Positions 52,541-61,459 are shown, counted from the stretch's first letter. The stretch is 64,000 nt of DNA from G963674835 sp963674835 (GCA_963674835.2 CAXXKC010000002.1:930001-994000), one strand, 5' to 3'. Translations and numbers: made by a program. Notes: generated by a model not told the origin, from the letters alone.

Positions 52541-53434
52541 ATGGCAGCCCCTTTTAGCGAGATCCTCAAACGACTGTACCGGCCGCTCCGGCCGCTTCCC
52601 ACCACAGAGAGCCCCCAACTGCCCATTCTCGAAGGCATGCGGGCCGTTCTCTTCGACATCTACGGCACCCTGTTCATCAGCGGCAGCGGCGACATCGACA
52701 CGCCCCGCGATGCCGACTGCCCGTCGGCCCTGGCCACCGCCATGGCAGCCGTCGGCCTGCACTTGACCGGTCCGCCCGATGTCGTGGTAACGCACCTCCG
52801 CAGCCGCATCCAGATCCTCCATGCCGAAGGCCGCCAGCGCGGAATCCAGTACCCCGAAGTCGATCTTGTCGACGTCTGGCGAACGATCCTGACAGATCTC
52901 GTCACCGAGGGTGTGCTCGCCCCGGAGCCGCCGATCTCCACCGAGCTCGTCCAACTGCTCGCCCTGCAGTACGAGGCCCGCGTCAACCCCGCTTGGCCCA
53001 TGCCAGGCGCCACCCGCTGCCTCCGGCATCTCCGCACGTTCGACCTCGCCTTCGGCATCATCAGCAATGCCCAGTTCTACACCCGGGAACTCTTCCCCGC
53101 CCTGCTCGGCCACCGGGCCGAGGCCTGGGGATTCGACCCGGCCTTGCAGTACTACTCCTACGAGCATGGCGTGGCCAAGCCCGGCGTGGAACTCTACGCC
53201 ATGGCCCGCGACACCCTCCAAAGTCGCGGAATCGACCCGGCCGCCGTGCTCTACGTCGGCAACGATATGCTCAACGACATCCTGCCGGCAAAGAGGGTCG
53301 GATTTCGCACCGCTCTGTTCGCTGGCGACGGCCGCAGCCTCCGCCGACGCCAGGGCGACCCGCGTCTCGCAGGCATTGTCCCCGATGTCGTTCTCACCGA
53401 GTTGATCGAACTGAAGACGTGTTTTACCCGATAG
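52541..53434 (+). CDS. HAD-superfamily hydrolase
   Basis: 297 residues. Motif I is VLFDIYGTL, the Asp nucleophile with Tyr in place of the second Asp of phosphatases, as in 2-haloacid dehalogenases and some atypical phosphatases. Motif II is GIISNAQ, motif III HGVAKPGVELY (Lys), motif IV YVGNDMLNDILPAK. In its place in the gpgS cluster a phosphatase acting on glucosyl- or mannosylglucosyl-3-phosphoglycerate (GpgP/MggB role) would be expected. The missing second Asp makes that uncertain. ATG 52541 follows AAGGA; a GTG at 52520 is the alternative. Confidence 0.85.
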   Translation: MAAPFSEILKRLYRPLRPLPTTESPQLPILEGMRAVLFDIYGTLFISGSGDIDTPRDADCPSALATAMAAVGLHLTGPPDVVVTHLRSRIQILHAEGRQRGIQYPEVDLVDVWRTILTDLVTEGVLAPEPPISTELVQLLALQYEARVNPAWPMPGATRCLRHLRTFDLAFGIISNAQFYTRELFPALLGHRAEAWGFDPALQYYSYEHGVAKPGVELYAMARDTLQSRGIDPAAVLYVGNDMLNDILPAKRVGFRTALFAGDGRSLRRRQGDPRLAGIVPDVVLTELIELKTCFTR

Positions 53435-53575
53435 TATGCTGCATTTTCCCGCAACTTGCCCGATGCCACTCGGCACATTGCGACCGTTTGAGTACTATAG
53501 GAAGAGCCTTGCGGAAAAGGGGACGTTCTCACATCCTCTACTGGACACGCTATTCTCCAGCACACAGGGTTTGGT

Positions 53576-54856
53576 ATGACCCCCGGCCCGGTTCCTCGTA
53601 AGATTGGCTTCGTCTCGACCCGTTTCGCCGGCACCGATGGCGTTTCCCTGGAAAGCGCCAAGTGGGCCCAGGTGCTCTGGGACTACTATCAGCACATCAG
53701 TGTCTGGTATGCCGGCAAGCTCGACCGCGACCCCGCCGCGAGCATGCTCGTCCCCGAGGCCTATTTCTACGACCGCGACAATGTCTGGATCAACGAGCGC
53801 GCCTTCGGCACGCGAACCCGCTCCCCCGAAGTCACGCGCAAGATCTTCGAGCTCGCCGACCACCTCAAACAAACGCTCTACGAGTTCATCGAGCGGTTCT
53901 CCGTCGATATCCTCGTCGTCCAGAACGCACTCTGCCTCCCCATGCACATCCCGCTCGGCGTCGCCCTCACCCAGCTCATCGCCGAGACGGGCATCCGCAC
54001 GATCGCCCACCATCACGATTTCTACTGGGAGCGTCCCCGCTTCGCCGTGAATGCCGTCGAAGACATCCTCGCCATGGCGTTCCCGCCGGCCCTTCCGTCG
54101 ATCGAGCATGCCACGATCAACACCTTCGCTCAACAGGAATTCGCTTGGCGCAAGGGTGCGTCCTCCGTTCTGGTTCCCAACGTCCTCGATTTCGACAACC
54201 CTCCCGCCCTCGAACCTCCCAATCCCAATTTCCGCGCGCAGCTCGGCCTCACCCCCGACGACATCATGTTCCTGCAGCCGACGCGCGTCGTCCCACGCAA
54301 GGGAATCGAGCACGCCATCGCCCTGGTTGCCCAACTGAAAAACCCCCGTGTGAAACTCGTCGTCTCCCACGAGTCGGGCGACGAGGGACACGACTACCAC
54401 GACTCCCTCATCGAATTGGCCCAGCAGTCCGGCGTCGACCTCCGCTTCGCCCCCACGCAACCTCCGACAACCGCCGTGTTCAACGCCAACGGTGCCCCTG
54501 GCACCCCGCTCCACGAGGTCTACGCCCAGGCCGACCTGATCACCTATCCGAGCCTCTATGAAGGTTTCGGCAACGCCCTTCTCGAAGCCTTCTACTACCG
54601 CAAACCCGTCCTCGTAAACCGCTATTCCATCTTCGTCGCCGACATCGAGCCAAAGGGCTTTCGCGTCATCTCCATGGACGGCTTCCTCACGCGTCGCGTC
54701 CTCGACCAGGTCCGCCGCGTCATCGACGATACCCAGTACCGCGACGAGATGGTCCAGAAGAACTTCGAGCTCGGCAAAGCCTTCTTCAGCTACTCCGTAT
54801 TGCGGCGCAAACTCCGCTCGCTCATTACCAACTTGACCGGCCTCGACTTCGCCTGA
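53576..54856 (+). CDS. GT4-family glycosyltransferase, candidate MggA-like enzyme
   Basis: 426 residues. GFVSTRFAGTDGVSLESAKWAQVL is the Gly-rich acceptor-side start, then HHHDFYWER, FLQPTRVVPRKGIEHAIALV, and the donor motif YPSLYEGFGNALLEAFYYRKPVLV. It lies between the HAD hydrolase and the phosphorylase (18 bp gap to the latter). In Rhodopirellula and Petrotoga a GT4 mannosyltransferase adds mannose to glucosyl-3-phosphoglycerate; this is the best candidate here for that step. The donor is not proven by sequence. Confidence 0.85.
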   Translation: MTPGPVPRKIGFVSTRFAGTDGVSLESAKWAQVLWDYYQHISVWYAGKLDRDPAASMLVPEAYFYDRDNVWINERAFGTRTRSPEVTRKIFELADHLKQTLYEFIERFSVDILVVQNALCLPMHIPLGVALTQLIAETGIRTIAHHHDFYWERPRFAVNAVEDILAMAFPPALPSIEHATINTFAQQEFAWRKGASSVLVPNVLDFDNPPALEPPNPNFRAQLGLTPDDIMFLQPTRVVPRKGIEHAIALVAQLKNPRVKLVVSHESGDEGHDYHDSLIELAQQSGVDLRFAPTQPPTTAVFNANGAPGTPLHEVYAQADLITYPSLYEGFGNALLEAFYYRKPVLVNRYSIFVADIEPKGFRVISMDGFLTRRVLDQVRRVIDDTQYRDEMVQKNFELGKAFFSYSVLRRKLRSLITNLTGLDFA

Positions 54857-54874
54857 TCCCCACCTTCCCGCATC

Positions 54875-56593
54875 ATGCCCGTCGCCGCCCAACTCCACCA
54901 GCGTCTCCGAGCCCACCTGACCTTCCTCTACGGCTCACGCGCAACCGAATACCTCCCCCGCATCGCCACCCTGATCGAGCAATACGCCCCAATAGTCCCA
55001 CCACTGCGCAAGCCGGCATGGGACCAACGCGACGTCGTCCTCATCACCTACGCCGATCAGGTTCGCCGCCACGGCGTCAGTCCCTTACACGCCCTGGACG
55101 AGTTTCTCACCCACGCCGGCCTGAACCATCTGCTGAGCACCATCCACCTCTTGCCCTTCTTCCCCTCTTCGTCCGATGACGGTTTCTCCGTGATCGACTA
55201 CTGCACAGTCGACCCGACCCTTGGCGATTGGACCGACGTGGCCGCCCTCGGCGAACATTACGACCTCATGTTCGACCTCGTCCTCAACCACGTATCCCGC
55301 CACAGCCGCTGGTTCACCCAATATGCCGGCGGCACACCACCCTACACGCACTACTTCCTCGAAGTCGAGCCATCCGCCGATCTCTCCTCCGTCGTCCGCC
55401 CGCGCAGTCTGCCGCTACTGACCCGGGTCGACACTTCCCGCGGCCCGCAACACGTCTGGACCACCTTCAGCGACGACCAGGTCGACCTGAACTACGCTGA
55501 GCCCGAAGTCCTGATCGCCATGCTGGAGGTCCTCCTGTGCTACCTTCAGCACGGTGCGCGGATCGTCCGGCTCGACGCGATCGCCTACCTCTGGAAACAG
55601 ATCGGCACCCCTTCGATCCACCTACCCCAAACGCACGAGGTCGTGAAACTCCTCCGCGACGTCGTCGACGCCGTCTCTCCCGGCACGATCCTGCTCACGG
55701 AGACGAACGTCCCGCACGCCGAAAACATCAGCTATTTCGGCGATGGCGACGAAGCCCGCATGGTCTATCAGTTCAGTCTCGCCCCGCTCCTGCTCGACGC
55801 ACTGATCAGCGGCGACGCCACCGTGCTGACCACCTGGCTCCGCGAATTGGGTACCACATCGCCCGGCACGACGTTCTTCAACTTCACCGCCTCACACGAC
55901 GGCGTCGGCGTGCGCCCCCTGGAAGGCATCCTCCCGCCTTCACGGCACGAGAAACTGCTCCAAACGGTCCGCGCCCGCGGTGGACAGATCAGCACGAAAC
56001 GCAACGCCGACGGCTCCGTCAGTCCCTACGAGCTGAACATCAGCTACTTCTCGGCCCTCTCCGACCCGCACGACCCCGATCCCCGAATATCCGTCCGCCG
56101 CTTCCTTGCCAGCCAGGCCATCGTCCTCGCGCTCCGCGGAATCCCTGGCGTCTACCTCCACAGCCTCGTCGCCACACCCAACGACCTCGCCGGCATGCAA
56201 ACCACAGGCCATGCCCGCTCGATCAATCGCCGCAAGTACGACCTGGACCACCTCGAGACGCTCCTTCTCCCTGCCGACGGCGCCCCGCGACAAGTGCTCG
56301 ATGCATATCGCCATCTGCTCGCCGTCCGCCGCCAGCAGCCCGCCTTCCACCCCGAAGCCCCTCAGGAGACCGTGCTGCTCGGTCTGTCCTCTGTGCTCGC
56401 GTTCACGCGAACCAGTCTCGATGACCGTCAACGGCTCCTGATCCTGGCCAATGTCGGCCCCACCATGCAGCAAGTCGACTGCTCGGCCGCCGGTTTCCAT
56501 CCCCAGACCGACCTCCTCGCCGACGCCAGCCAACCGCCGCCAAACGACACTGTGCCGCTCGCTCCCTATCAGGTAGCATGGCTCGTTGTATGA
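54875..56593 (+). CDS. GH13_18 phosphorylase, sucrose/glucosylglycerate phosphorylase type
   Basis: 572 residues of the GH13 barrel. VLITYADQVRRHGVSPL and LPFFPSSSDDGFSVIDY open the barrel as in sucrose phosphorylase. ARIVRLDAIAYLWKQIGT holds the nucleophile Asp, ILLTETNVPH the acid/base Glu and FNFTASHDGVGVRPLEG the transition-state Asp. The family includes sucrose, sucrose-6'-phosphate and glucosylglycerate phosphorylases. Clustering with gpgS favours glucosylglycerate, cleaved with phosphate to glucose-1-phosphate and glycerate. That would recycle the solute when osmotic stress ends. Confidence 0.88.
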   Translation: MPVAAQLHQRLRAHLTFLYGSRATEYLPRIATLIEQYAPIVPPLRKPAWDQRDVVLITYADQVRRHGVSPLHALDEFLTHAGLNHLLSTIHLLPFFPSSSDDGFSVIDYCTVDPTLGDWTDVAALGEHYDLMFDLVLNHVSRHSRWFTQYAGGTPPYTHYFLEVEPSADLSSVVRPRSLPLLTRVDTSRGPQHVWTTFSDDQVDLNYAEPEVLIAMLEVLLCYLQHGARIVRLDAIAYLWKQIGTPSIHLPQTHEVVKLLRDVVDAVSPGTILLTETNVPHAENISYFGDGDEARMVYQFSLAPLLLDALISGDATVLTTWLRELGTTSPGTTFFNFTASHDGVGVRPLEGILPPSRHEKLLQTVRARGGQISTKRNADGSVSPYELNISYFSALSDPHDPDPRISVRRFLASQAIVLALRGIPGVYLHSLVATPNDLAGMQTTGHARSINRRKYDLDHLETLLLPADGAPRQVLDAYRHLLAVRRQQPAFHPEAPQETVLLGLSSVLAFTRTSLDDRQRLLILANVGPTMQQVDCSAAGFHPQTDLLADASQPPPNDTVPLAPYQVAWLVV

Positions 56594-56597
56594 AACC

Positions 56598-56640
56598 TCC
56601 CCTCGCCCGCAAACGCCCATGGCGGCCCGAGGTGAGGGCA
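56598..56640 (+). repeat. REP-like GC-rich repeat
   Basis: CTCCCCTCGCCCGC, then AAACGCCCATGGCGG, then CCCGAGGTGAGGGCA. Same family as 37806, 57158 and 59929. It sits directly after the phosphorylase stop codon. Confidence 0.65.
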
Positions 56641-56698
56641 GGCAGCGCCTCGTCAACGACTTCATCACCTGCCGAGACGAAACCGAACCGTCTTTCCC

Positions 56699-57082
56699 AT
56701 GCGCGACCCCGACGACCTCTTCGCGGCCCTGGCCCGCAGCAAGTTCCGCAGTCGCCAGCGCCTCGGCGACAAGGAACGAGCCTATCTCCAGACCAAGTCC
56801 CTCCCAACCATCCTCGACCACGGGCGCCAGTTCCTCATCGACCGCCTGGCCCCCGCCGAACCCCGTAACGACGGCCGCCAAACGCCCATGCGCGGCCACC
56901 CCGTGTTCATCGCCCAACACGCCACGGCCACCTGTTGCCGCGGATGTCTAGCCAAGTGGCACGGCATCCCCGCCGGCCGGCCCCTCTCCGAAGCCCAAAT
57001 CGACTACATCCTGGGCGTTCTGCGCCGTTGGCTCGTCCAACAGTCGCCCAGTGGCGAACCGCCCGGCGAGCGAGTAGACTAA
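56699..57082 (+). CDS. DUF4186 protein
   Basis: 127 residues. It carries the DUF4186 signature: KSLPTILDHGRQFLIDRLAP, NDGRQTPMRGHPVFIAQHAT and TCCRGCLAKWHGIPAGRPLS, with a likely metal-binding Cys/His cluster. Function unknown; no signal peptide. It follows the phosphorylase by 105 bp on the same strand, so it may belong to the same transcript, though the repeat between them could end it. Confidence 0.85.
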   Translation: MRDPDDLFAALARSKFRSRQRLGDKERAYLQTKSLPTILDHGRQFLIDRLAPAEPRNDGRQTPMRGHPVFIAQHATATCCRGCLAKWHGIPAGRPLSEAQIDYILGVLRRWLVQQSPSGEPPGERVD

Positions 57083-57157
57083 TACGACACCCTTCACTCG
57101 CTCGCCCCTACGGGACCTGATGGCGGGCATGTCCCCGTTCTCCCATCGCCTACTCAC

Positions 57158-57182
57158 AGGGGAGGGACCGGGGCTGAGGGCG
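57158..57182 (+). repeat. REP-like GC-rich repeat, partial copy
   Basis: GGGGAGGGACCGGGGCTGAGGGCG, the right half of the family unit, between the DUF4186 and DUF1080 genes. Confidence 0.5.
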
Positions 57183-57249
57183 TATTGAGCCTGCATACAG
57201 TGTCTAAAAGACACCCCGTCTCCACACAACTACCCCAAGGACTCTCAAC

Positions 57250-58107
57250 ATGCAACGCCCCATCGCCCTGTTCGGTCTCACCGCGTTAATCCTGCTTCTC
57301 CTCAGCACCTCCAGGGCCACCGCCCAGCAGCCCGACCCCCAGAAACCCATCTCACCCACCGACGGCGTAATCAAGCTCTTCAACGGCAAAGACCTCACCG
57401 GCCTCTACACTTTCCTCAAGGACACCAAGTACGAAGATCCCCGCAAGGTATTCACCGTACACGACGGCTTGCTGCACATCTCGGGCGACGGCTGGGGTGG
57501 CGTCTGCACCAAGCAGCCGTACCGCGACTACCACGCCATCTGCGAATTCAAATGGGGTGAGCGTACCTGGGACAACCGCGCCAAGCGCGCCCGCGACTCC
57601 GGCCTTCTCGTCCATTGCTTCGGTCCCGACGGCGGCTACGGCGGCATCTGGATGCAATCGATCGAAGCCCAGATCATCGAGGGCGGCGTCGGCGACCTCC
57701 TCGTCGTCCGCGGCAACAAGGAGGACACGTTATCGCTCACTTGCGAGGTCACCAAGGACCGCGACGGAGAAAGCGTGTGGACCAAGGGCGCACCCAAGCA
57801 GACATTCACCGCCGGCCGGATCAACTGGTACGGCCGCGACCCCGATTGGGCCGATGTCATCGACTTCCGTGGTCCCAAAGACATCGACAGCCCACACGGC
57901 AAGTGGACCCGGATCGACGTCGTTTGCGACGGCGGCCACGTCCAGTACTACGTCAACGGTGTGCTGGCCAACGAAGGCTTCGACGCCCAACCCTCCGCCG
58001 GCAAGCTGACCATCCAGTCGGAACTGGCCGAGATCTTCATCCGCCGCTGGGAACTCTGGCCGCTGGGCAAGGCCCCCAAGTTCGATCCGGCGTCCCTCCA
58101 GAACTGA
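57250..58107 (+). CDS. Secreted DUF1080 (3-keto-disaccharide hydrolase-like) protein
   Basis: 285 residues with a signal peptide (LFGLTALILLLLSTSRATA). The jelly-roll DUF1080 domain begins DGVIKLFNGKDLTGLYTFLK, followed by GGVCTKQPYRDYHAICEFKWGE, SGLLVHCFGPDGGYGGIWMQSIEAQIIEGG and the RRWELWPL end. Some members hydrolyse 3-keto-glycosides, others have no known role. Planctomycetes carry many copies. It converges with pntB, 10 bp apart. Confidence 0.92.
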   Translation: MQRPIALFGLTALILLLLSTSRATAQQPDPQKPISPTDGVIKLFNGKDLTGLYTFLKDTKYEDPRKVFTVHDGLLHISGDGWGGVCTKQPYRDYHAICEFKWGERTWDNRAKRARDSGLLVHCFGPDGGYGGIWMQSIEAQIIEGGVGDLLVVRGNKEDTLSLTCEVTKDRDGESVWTKGAPKQTFTAGRINWYGRDPDWADVIDFRGPKDIDSPHGKWTRIDVVCDGGHVQYYVNGVLANEGFDAQPSAGKLTIQSELAEIFIRRWELWPLGKAPKFDPASLQN

Positions 58108-58117
58108 TCCGCACCCC

Positions 58118-59545
58118 TCATGCCTCCTTCACGGCGGCGACCAACTCCAGCACGGCCTTCTTCCCGTCGGCGAAGTACATCAGACAGTTGTCGGCCGCAA
58201 ACAGTGGGTTCGGAATCCCCGCAAAACCCGGGCTCAAGCTGCGCTTGATCACCACAACCGTCTTCGCCTTGTCCACCTCCAGGATCGGCATGCCCGCGAT
58301 CGGGCTCTGCGGATCGGTCCGCGCCGAGGGGTTCACCACGTCATTGGCACCGATCACTAGCGCGACGTCCGTCTGCGAGAACATTGGGTTGATCTCGTCC
58401 ATCTCCTTCAGTTGCTCGTAGGGGATCTCCGCTTCCGCAAGTAGCACATTCATATGCCCTGGCATGCGACCCGCAACTGGGTGAATCGCGAATTCCACCT
58501 CAATCCCCTTCGCCTCCAACGTCTGCACCAAATCGCGCACTGCGTGCTGTGCCTGCGCCACCGCCATCCCGTAGCCCGGCACCACCACCACGCGCCGTGA
58601 GCTGTCAAAGATCATGGCCACTTCTTCAGCGGTGGTCGATTTGATGCGGCCGTCGTACACGTCGTCGGCAGTCGGCCCGTCCTCGCCAGCCGCCAACACG
58701 CCGAACAGCACGTGCACCAGCGACCGGTTCATCGCCTTGCACATGATCTGTGTGAGAATCACTCCCGACGCTCCCACCAGCGAACCGGCGATGATTAGAA
58801 CCGTATTGCCCAGCACGAATCCAGTCGCCGCAGCCGCCAACCCCGAGTACGAGTTCAGCAGCGCGATCACCACCGGCATGTCCGCACCGCCGATGGGATT
58901 CACTAGCGTGAACCCCAACACCGACGCCGCGACCACCAGCACCCAGTAAATCCAAACGCCCTGCTCCGGCCACACAATCCCTGCGACGATCAAGCCCAGG
59001 CAAACCAGCCCCAGCAGTGCGTTGATCGGTTGCTGCCCCCGATATTGGATCGGCCGCTTGAACTTCGCATATTCTTCGAGCTTGGCGAACGCCAACAAGC
59101 TTCCCCAAAACGTCACGGCTCCGATTAGCCCCGCCAGCAGTGCCGTCAACACGGTGAACCAGAACGATCGCGCCCCGACGTCGGCCGGGCCCAGCGTAAT
59201 CAACTCCGCTCCCGCCACCAGCACCGACGCTCCGCCGCCGAAACCGTTCAGCAGCGCCACCATCTGCGGCATCGCCGTCATCGGTATCCGCAGAGCCAGT
59301 ACCGCGCCCAAGACCGTGCCGACGACCAGTCCCAGCCCGATCAACCAATAACCCGTCGGATGGCTCAATACCTCGTTGTCCAACAACGTCGCGATAATGG
59401 CGATCAGCATACCCAAAGCGCCGATCAGATTCCCTCGCACGGCGGTCCGTGGATGCGTTAGCCCTTTGAGTCCAAAGATGAACAACACGGCCGCAACCAG
59501 ATACGCCAAACGAATCAACGTTGCCGACAGAGTTGGCTCTTGCAC
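58118..59545 (-). CDS. pntB: NAD(P) transhydrogenase subunit beta
   Basis: 475 residues: about nine membrane helices in the first 280 residues, then the NADP(H)-binding domain III with VVVPGYGMAVAQAQHAV, ATNPMFSQTD-like segment INPMFSQTDVALVIGANDVVNP and a C-terminal VVIKRSLSPGFAGIPNPLF, as in PntB. With PntAa and PntAb it couples hydride transfer between NAD(H) and NADP(H) to proton flow across the inner membrane, mainly supplying NADPH. Last gene of the pntAa-pntAb-pntB set on the minus strand. Confidence 0.96.
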   Translation of the reverse strand: MQEPTLSATLIRLAYLVAAVLFIFGLKGLTHPRTAVRGNLIGALGMLIAIIATLLDNEVLSHPTGYWLIGLGLVVGTVLGAVLALRIPMTAMPQMVALLNGFGGGASVLVAGAELITLGPADVGARSFWFTVLTALLAGLIGAVTFWGSLLAFAKLEEYAKFKRPIQYRGQQPINALLGLVCLGLIVAGIVWPEQGVWIYWVLVVAASVLGFTLVNPIGGADMPVVIALLNSYSGLAAAATGFVLGNTVLIIAGSLVGASGVILTQIMCKAMNRSLVHVLFGVLAAGEDGPTADDVYDGRIKSTTAEEVAMIFDSSRRVVVVPGYGMAVAQAQHAVRDLVQTLEAKGIEVEFAIHPVAGRMPGHMNVLLAEAEIPYEQLKEMDEINPMFSQTDVALVIGANDVVNPSARTDPQSPIAGMPILEVDKAKTVVVIKRSLSPGFAGIPNPLFAADNCLMYFADGKKAVLELVAAVKEA

Positions 59546-59616
59546 GGTTTGCGTCTCTCCAGATAGTCCAGCACTCGCGTCCGACAGCTCAAAGCAAACG
59601 CCGCCAGCCGATCCTC

Positions 59617-59892
59617 CTACTTCCGACGGAACATTTCCAACATCCGATGCGTCACCAGAAACCCGCCCACCACGTTGATCGTTCCCAACGTGACCGCCAC
59701 GGTTCCCAGCAACGCCGCCAGCACACCATGGTCCGCCCCGGCGGCAATGATCGCCCCGACCAACGTTATCCCCGAAATGGCGTTCGAGCCCGACATCAAC
59801 GGCGTATGGAGCGTGGGCGGAATCTTCGTGATAATCTCGTACCCAACGAACAACGCCAACACAAACACCGTCACCGCAACAATCAAATCCAC
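59617..59892 (-). CDS. pntAb: NAD(P) transhydrogenase subunit alpha, membrane part
   Basis: 91 residues with three membrane helices (LIVAVTVFVLALFVGYEII, LMSGSNAISGITLVGAIIAAG, LAALLGTVAVTLGTINVVGGF) and the conserved HTPLMSGSNAISG loop. This is the separate domain II of the alpha subunit in bacteria with a split PntA. GTG 59892 is the start because AGGAGG lies eight bases upstream; the longer open frame to 60036 runs through a REP-like repeat. 71 bp before pntB. Confidence 0.93.
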   Translation of the reverse strand: MDLIVAVTVFVLALFVGYEIITKIPPTLHTPLMSGSNAISGITLVGAIIAAGADHGVLAALLGTVAVTLGTINVVGGFLVTHRMLEMFRRK

Positions 59893-59928
59893 GGACCAGC
59901 CCTCCTCATAAGAACACCCAACACAATT

Positions 59929-59970
59929 CCCTTCGCCCACGTGCGGGAGACGGGCCGGGGGTGAGGGCGT
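59929..59970 (+). repeat. REP-like GC-rich repeat
   Basis: CCCTTCGCCCACGTGCGGGAGACG, then GGCCGGGGGTGAGGGCGT. Located between pntAa and pntAb, so within the pnt transcript. Confidence 0.6.
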
Positions 59971-60012
59971 GCTGACTTCTACCAAGCCCGGCCACCAATC
60001 ATCACCCCTGTG

Positions 60013-60034
60013 GCACAGCCGCCCTCGGCTGTGC
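60013..60034. repeat. Perfect 9-bp hairpin between pntAa and pntAb
   Basis: GCACAGCCG (60013-60021), loop CCCT, CGGCTGTGC (60026-60034). Together with the neighbouring REP-like unit it forms a structured spacer that may stabilise or attenuate the pnt mRNA. No T tract follows on either strand. Confidence 0.65.
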
Positions 60035-60054
60035 ACCCCAACCGTTCCGCCCCG

Positions 60055-61242
60055 TCATGCCACAGAAGGCCCCTCCGCCGGCAACAACTCAACCACCTTC
60101 GGATGCACGATCTGCCCGCCGTGCGCAACCAGTGTACTGCGAACGATCTCATCCTCCCGATTCAATCGCAACCGATGGTCCGTCATCAAGTGGAGCAAGA
60201 ACGTCGTGATGTTCTTCGCATACATCTGGCTCGCGTCGAACGGCACGTCCGACGGCAGGTTCGTCGGCCCCAGAATCGTCACGCCATCCTGAACGACTGT
60301 TTCGTCCGGCCGGGTCAGCTCGCAATTGCCGCCGTGCTCGGCCGCCAGATCGACGATCACCGAGCCGGGAGACATGGCCGACACGATCGAAGCCGTTAGC
60401 AATCGCGGCGCCGGCTTGCCGGGAATTAGCGCCGTCGTAATGACGATGTCGCTCTCGGTAGCCACGCGGCCCATCAATTCCCGCTGCCGCCGATAGAATG
60501 TCTCGCCCATCTCCTTCGCGTAGCCGCCCGCATCTTCCGCGGCCGCCGCGTCCAACTCCAACTCCATGAACCTTGCGCCCAGACTGCAAACTTGCTCCTT
60601 GACCGCCGGCCGCACATCGTAAGCCGACACGACCGCTCCCAACCGCCGCGCAGTGGCGATCGCCTGCAATCCAGCTACCCCGGCTCCCACAATGAACACT
60701 TTCGCCGCCGCGAGCGTGCCCGCAGCCGTCATCAGCATGGGAAACATCTTCGGTAGCGTCATCGCCGCCACGAGGACCGCCCGATACCCGGCCACCGTCG
60801 CCATCGACGACAGCACGTCCATGCCCTGTGCCCGCGTAATCCGCGGCATCAATTCCAGAGCAAATAGGCTCACGCCGCGCTCCGCCACCTCCTGGACAGT
60901 TTGGGGATTCGACAGAGGATCCGCCATTCCGATCACAATCTGCCCGGCCCGCAACTGAGCCAAATCCGCCTGACCGGCATGTCGATTCCCTCCGGCCACG
61001 CGCACGTGCAACAGAATGTCGCTCGCCAGAACCTCCTCCCGGCTGGCAACGATCTGAACCCCCTTCTCCTCATATTGAGAATCCGAAAATCCCGCCCGGC
61101 GGCCCGCGCCAGCTTCCAATCGCACCTCCAGGCCCGCCTTCACAAGCCCCGGTACCAACGTCGGCACCAACGCCACACGTCGCTCGCCGGGAAAGCTCTC
61201 CTTCGGAACTCCAATGACCAAGGCCTGCTCCGCTCCCACCAT
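60055..61242 (-). CDS. pntAa: NAD(P) transhydrogenase subunit alpha, NAD-binding part
   Basis: 395 residues of the soluble domain I. It begins ALVIGVPKESFPGERRVALVP, has RITRAQGMDVLSSMATVAGYRAV, the Rossmann segment VFIVGAGVAGLQAIATARRLGAVV, and VIVDLAAEHGGNCELTRP near the end. It resembles alanine dehydrogenase, the sister family, but the RITRAQ loop and the genes downstream identify PntAa. First gene of the set; 162 bp containing two structured repeats separate it from pntAb. Confidence 0.96.
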   Translation of the reverse strand: MVGAEQALVIGVPKESFPGERRVALVPTLVPGLVKAGLEVRLEAGAGRRAGFSDSQYEEKGVQIVASREEVLASDILLHVRVAGGNRHAGQADLAQLRAGQIVIGMADPLSNPQTVQEVAERGVSLFALELMPRITRAQGMDVLSSMATVAGYRAVLVAAMTLPKMFPMLMTAAGTLAAAKVFIVGAGVAGLQAIATARRLGAVVSAYDVRPAVKEQVCSLGARFMELELDAAAAEDAGGYAKEMGETFYRRQRELMGRVATESDIVITTALIPGKPAPRLLTASIVSAMSPGSVIVDLAAEHGGNCELTRPDETVVQDGVTILGPTNLPSDVPFDASQMYAKNITTFLLHLMTDHRLRLNREDEIVRSTLVAHGGQIVHPKVVELLPAEGPSVA

Positions 61243-61431
61243 GGTTGCGCCTCACTACACACGTTCGGGTTCGTAGGTTTGCGGGTCCTCTGTTCTGATG
61301 CCGGAACCTTACCATCGGGCACAAGATTCTGACCAACTCTCGGAATTATTCCGCTGGCAAACATGCGAGACACCACCCCTAAAGAGGGTGTGCTGGAGAC
61401 AAAAACTATCGCCGGCCGTCCCTGGGAAGCC

Positions 61432-61459
61432 TTGTGAATGGAAACGGAAAGAGTTAAAT
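61432..61459 (+). promoter_or_regulatory. Candidate sigma-70-type promoter of rplM-rpsI
   Basis: TTGTGA (61432-61437) and TTAAAT (61454-61459) are separated by 16 bp, about 60 bp before the rplM start, in a locally AT-rich stretch. It matches the vegetative consensus only moderately. Confidence 0.35.

Noticed and set aside
53495..54916. Minus-strand frame of 473 codons opposite the second GT4
   Set aside because: Shadow; the + strand protein has complete GT4 motifs.
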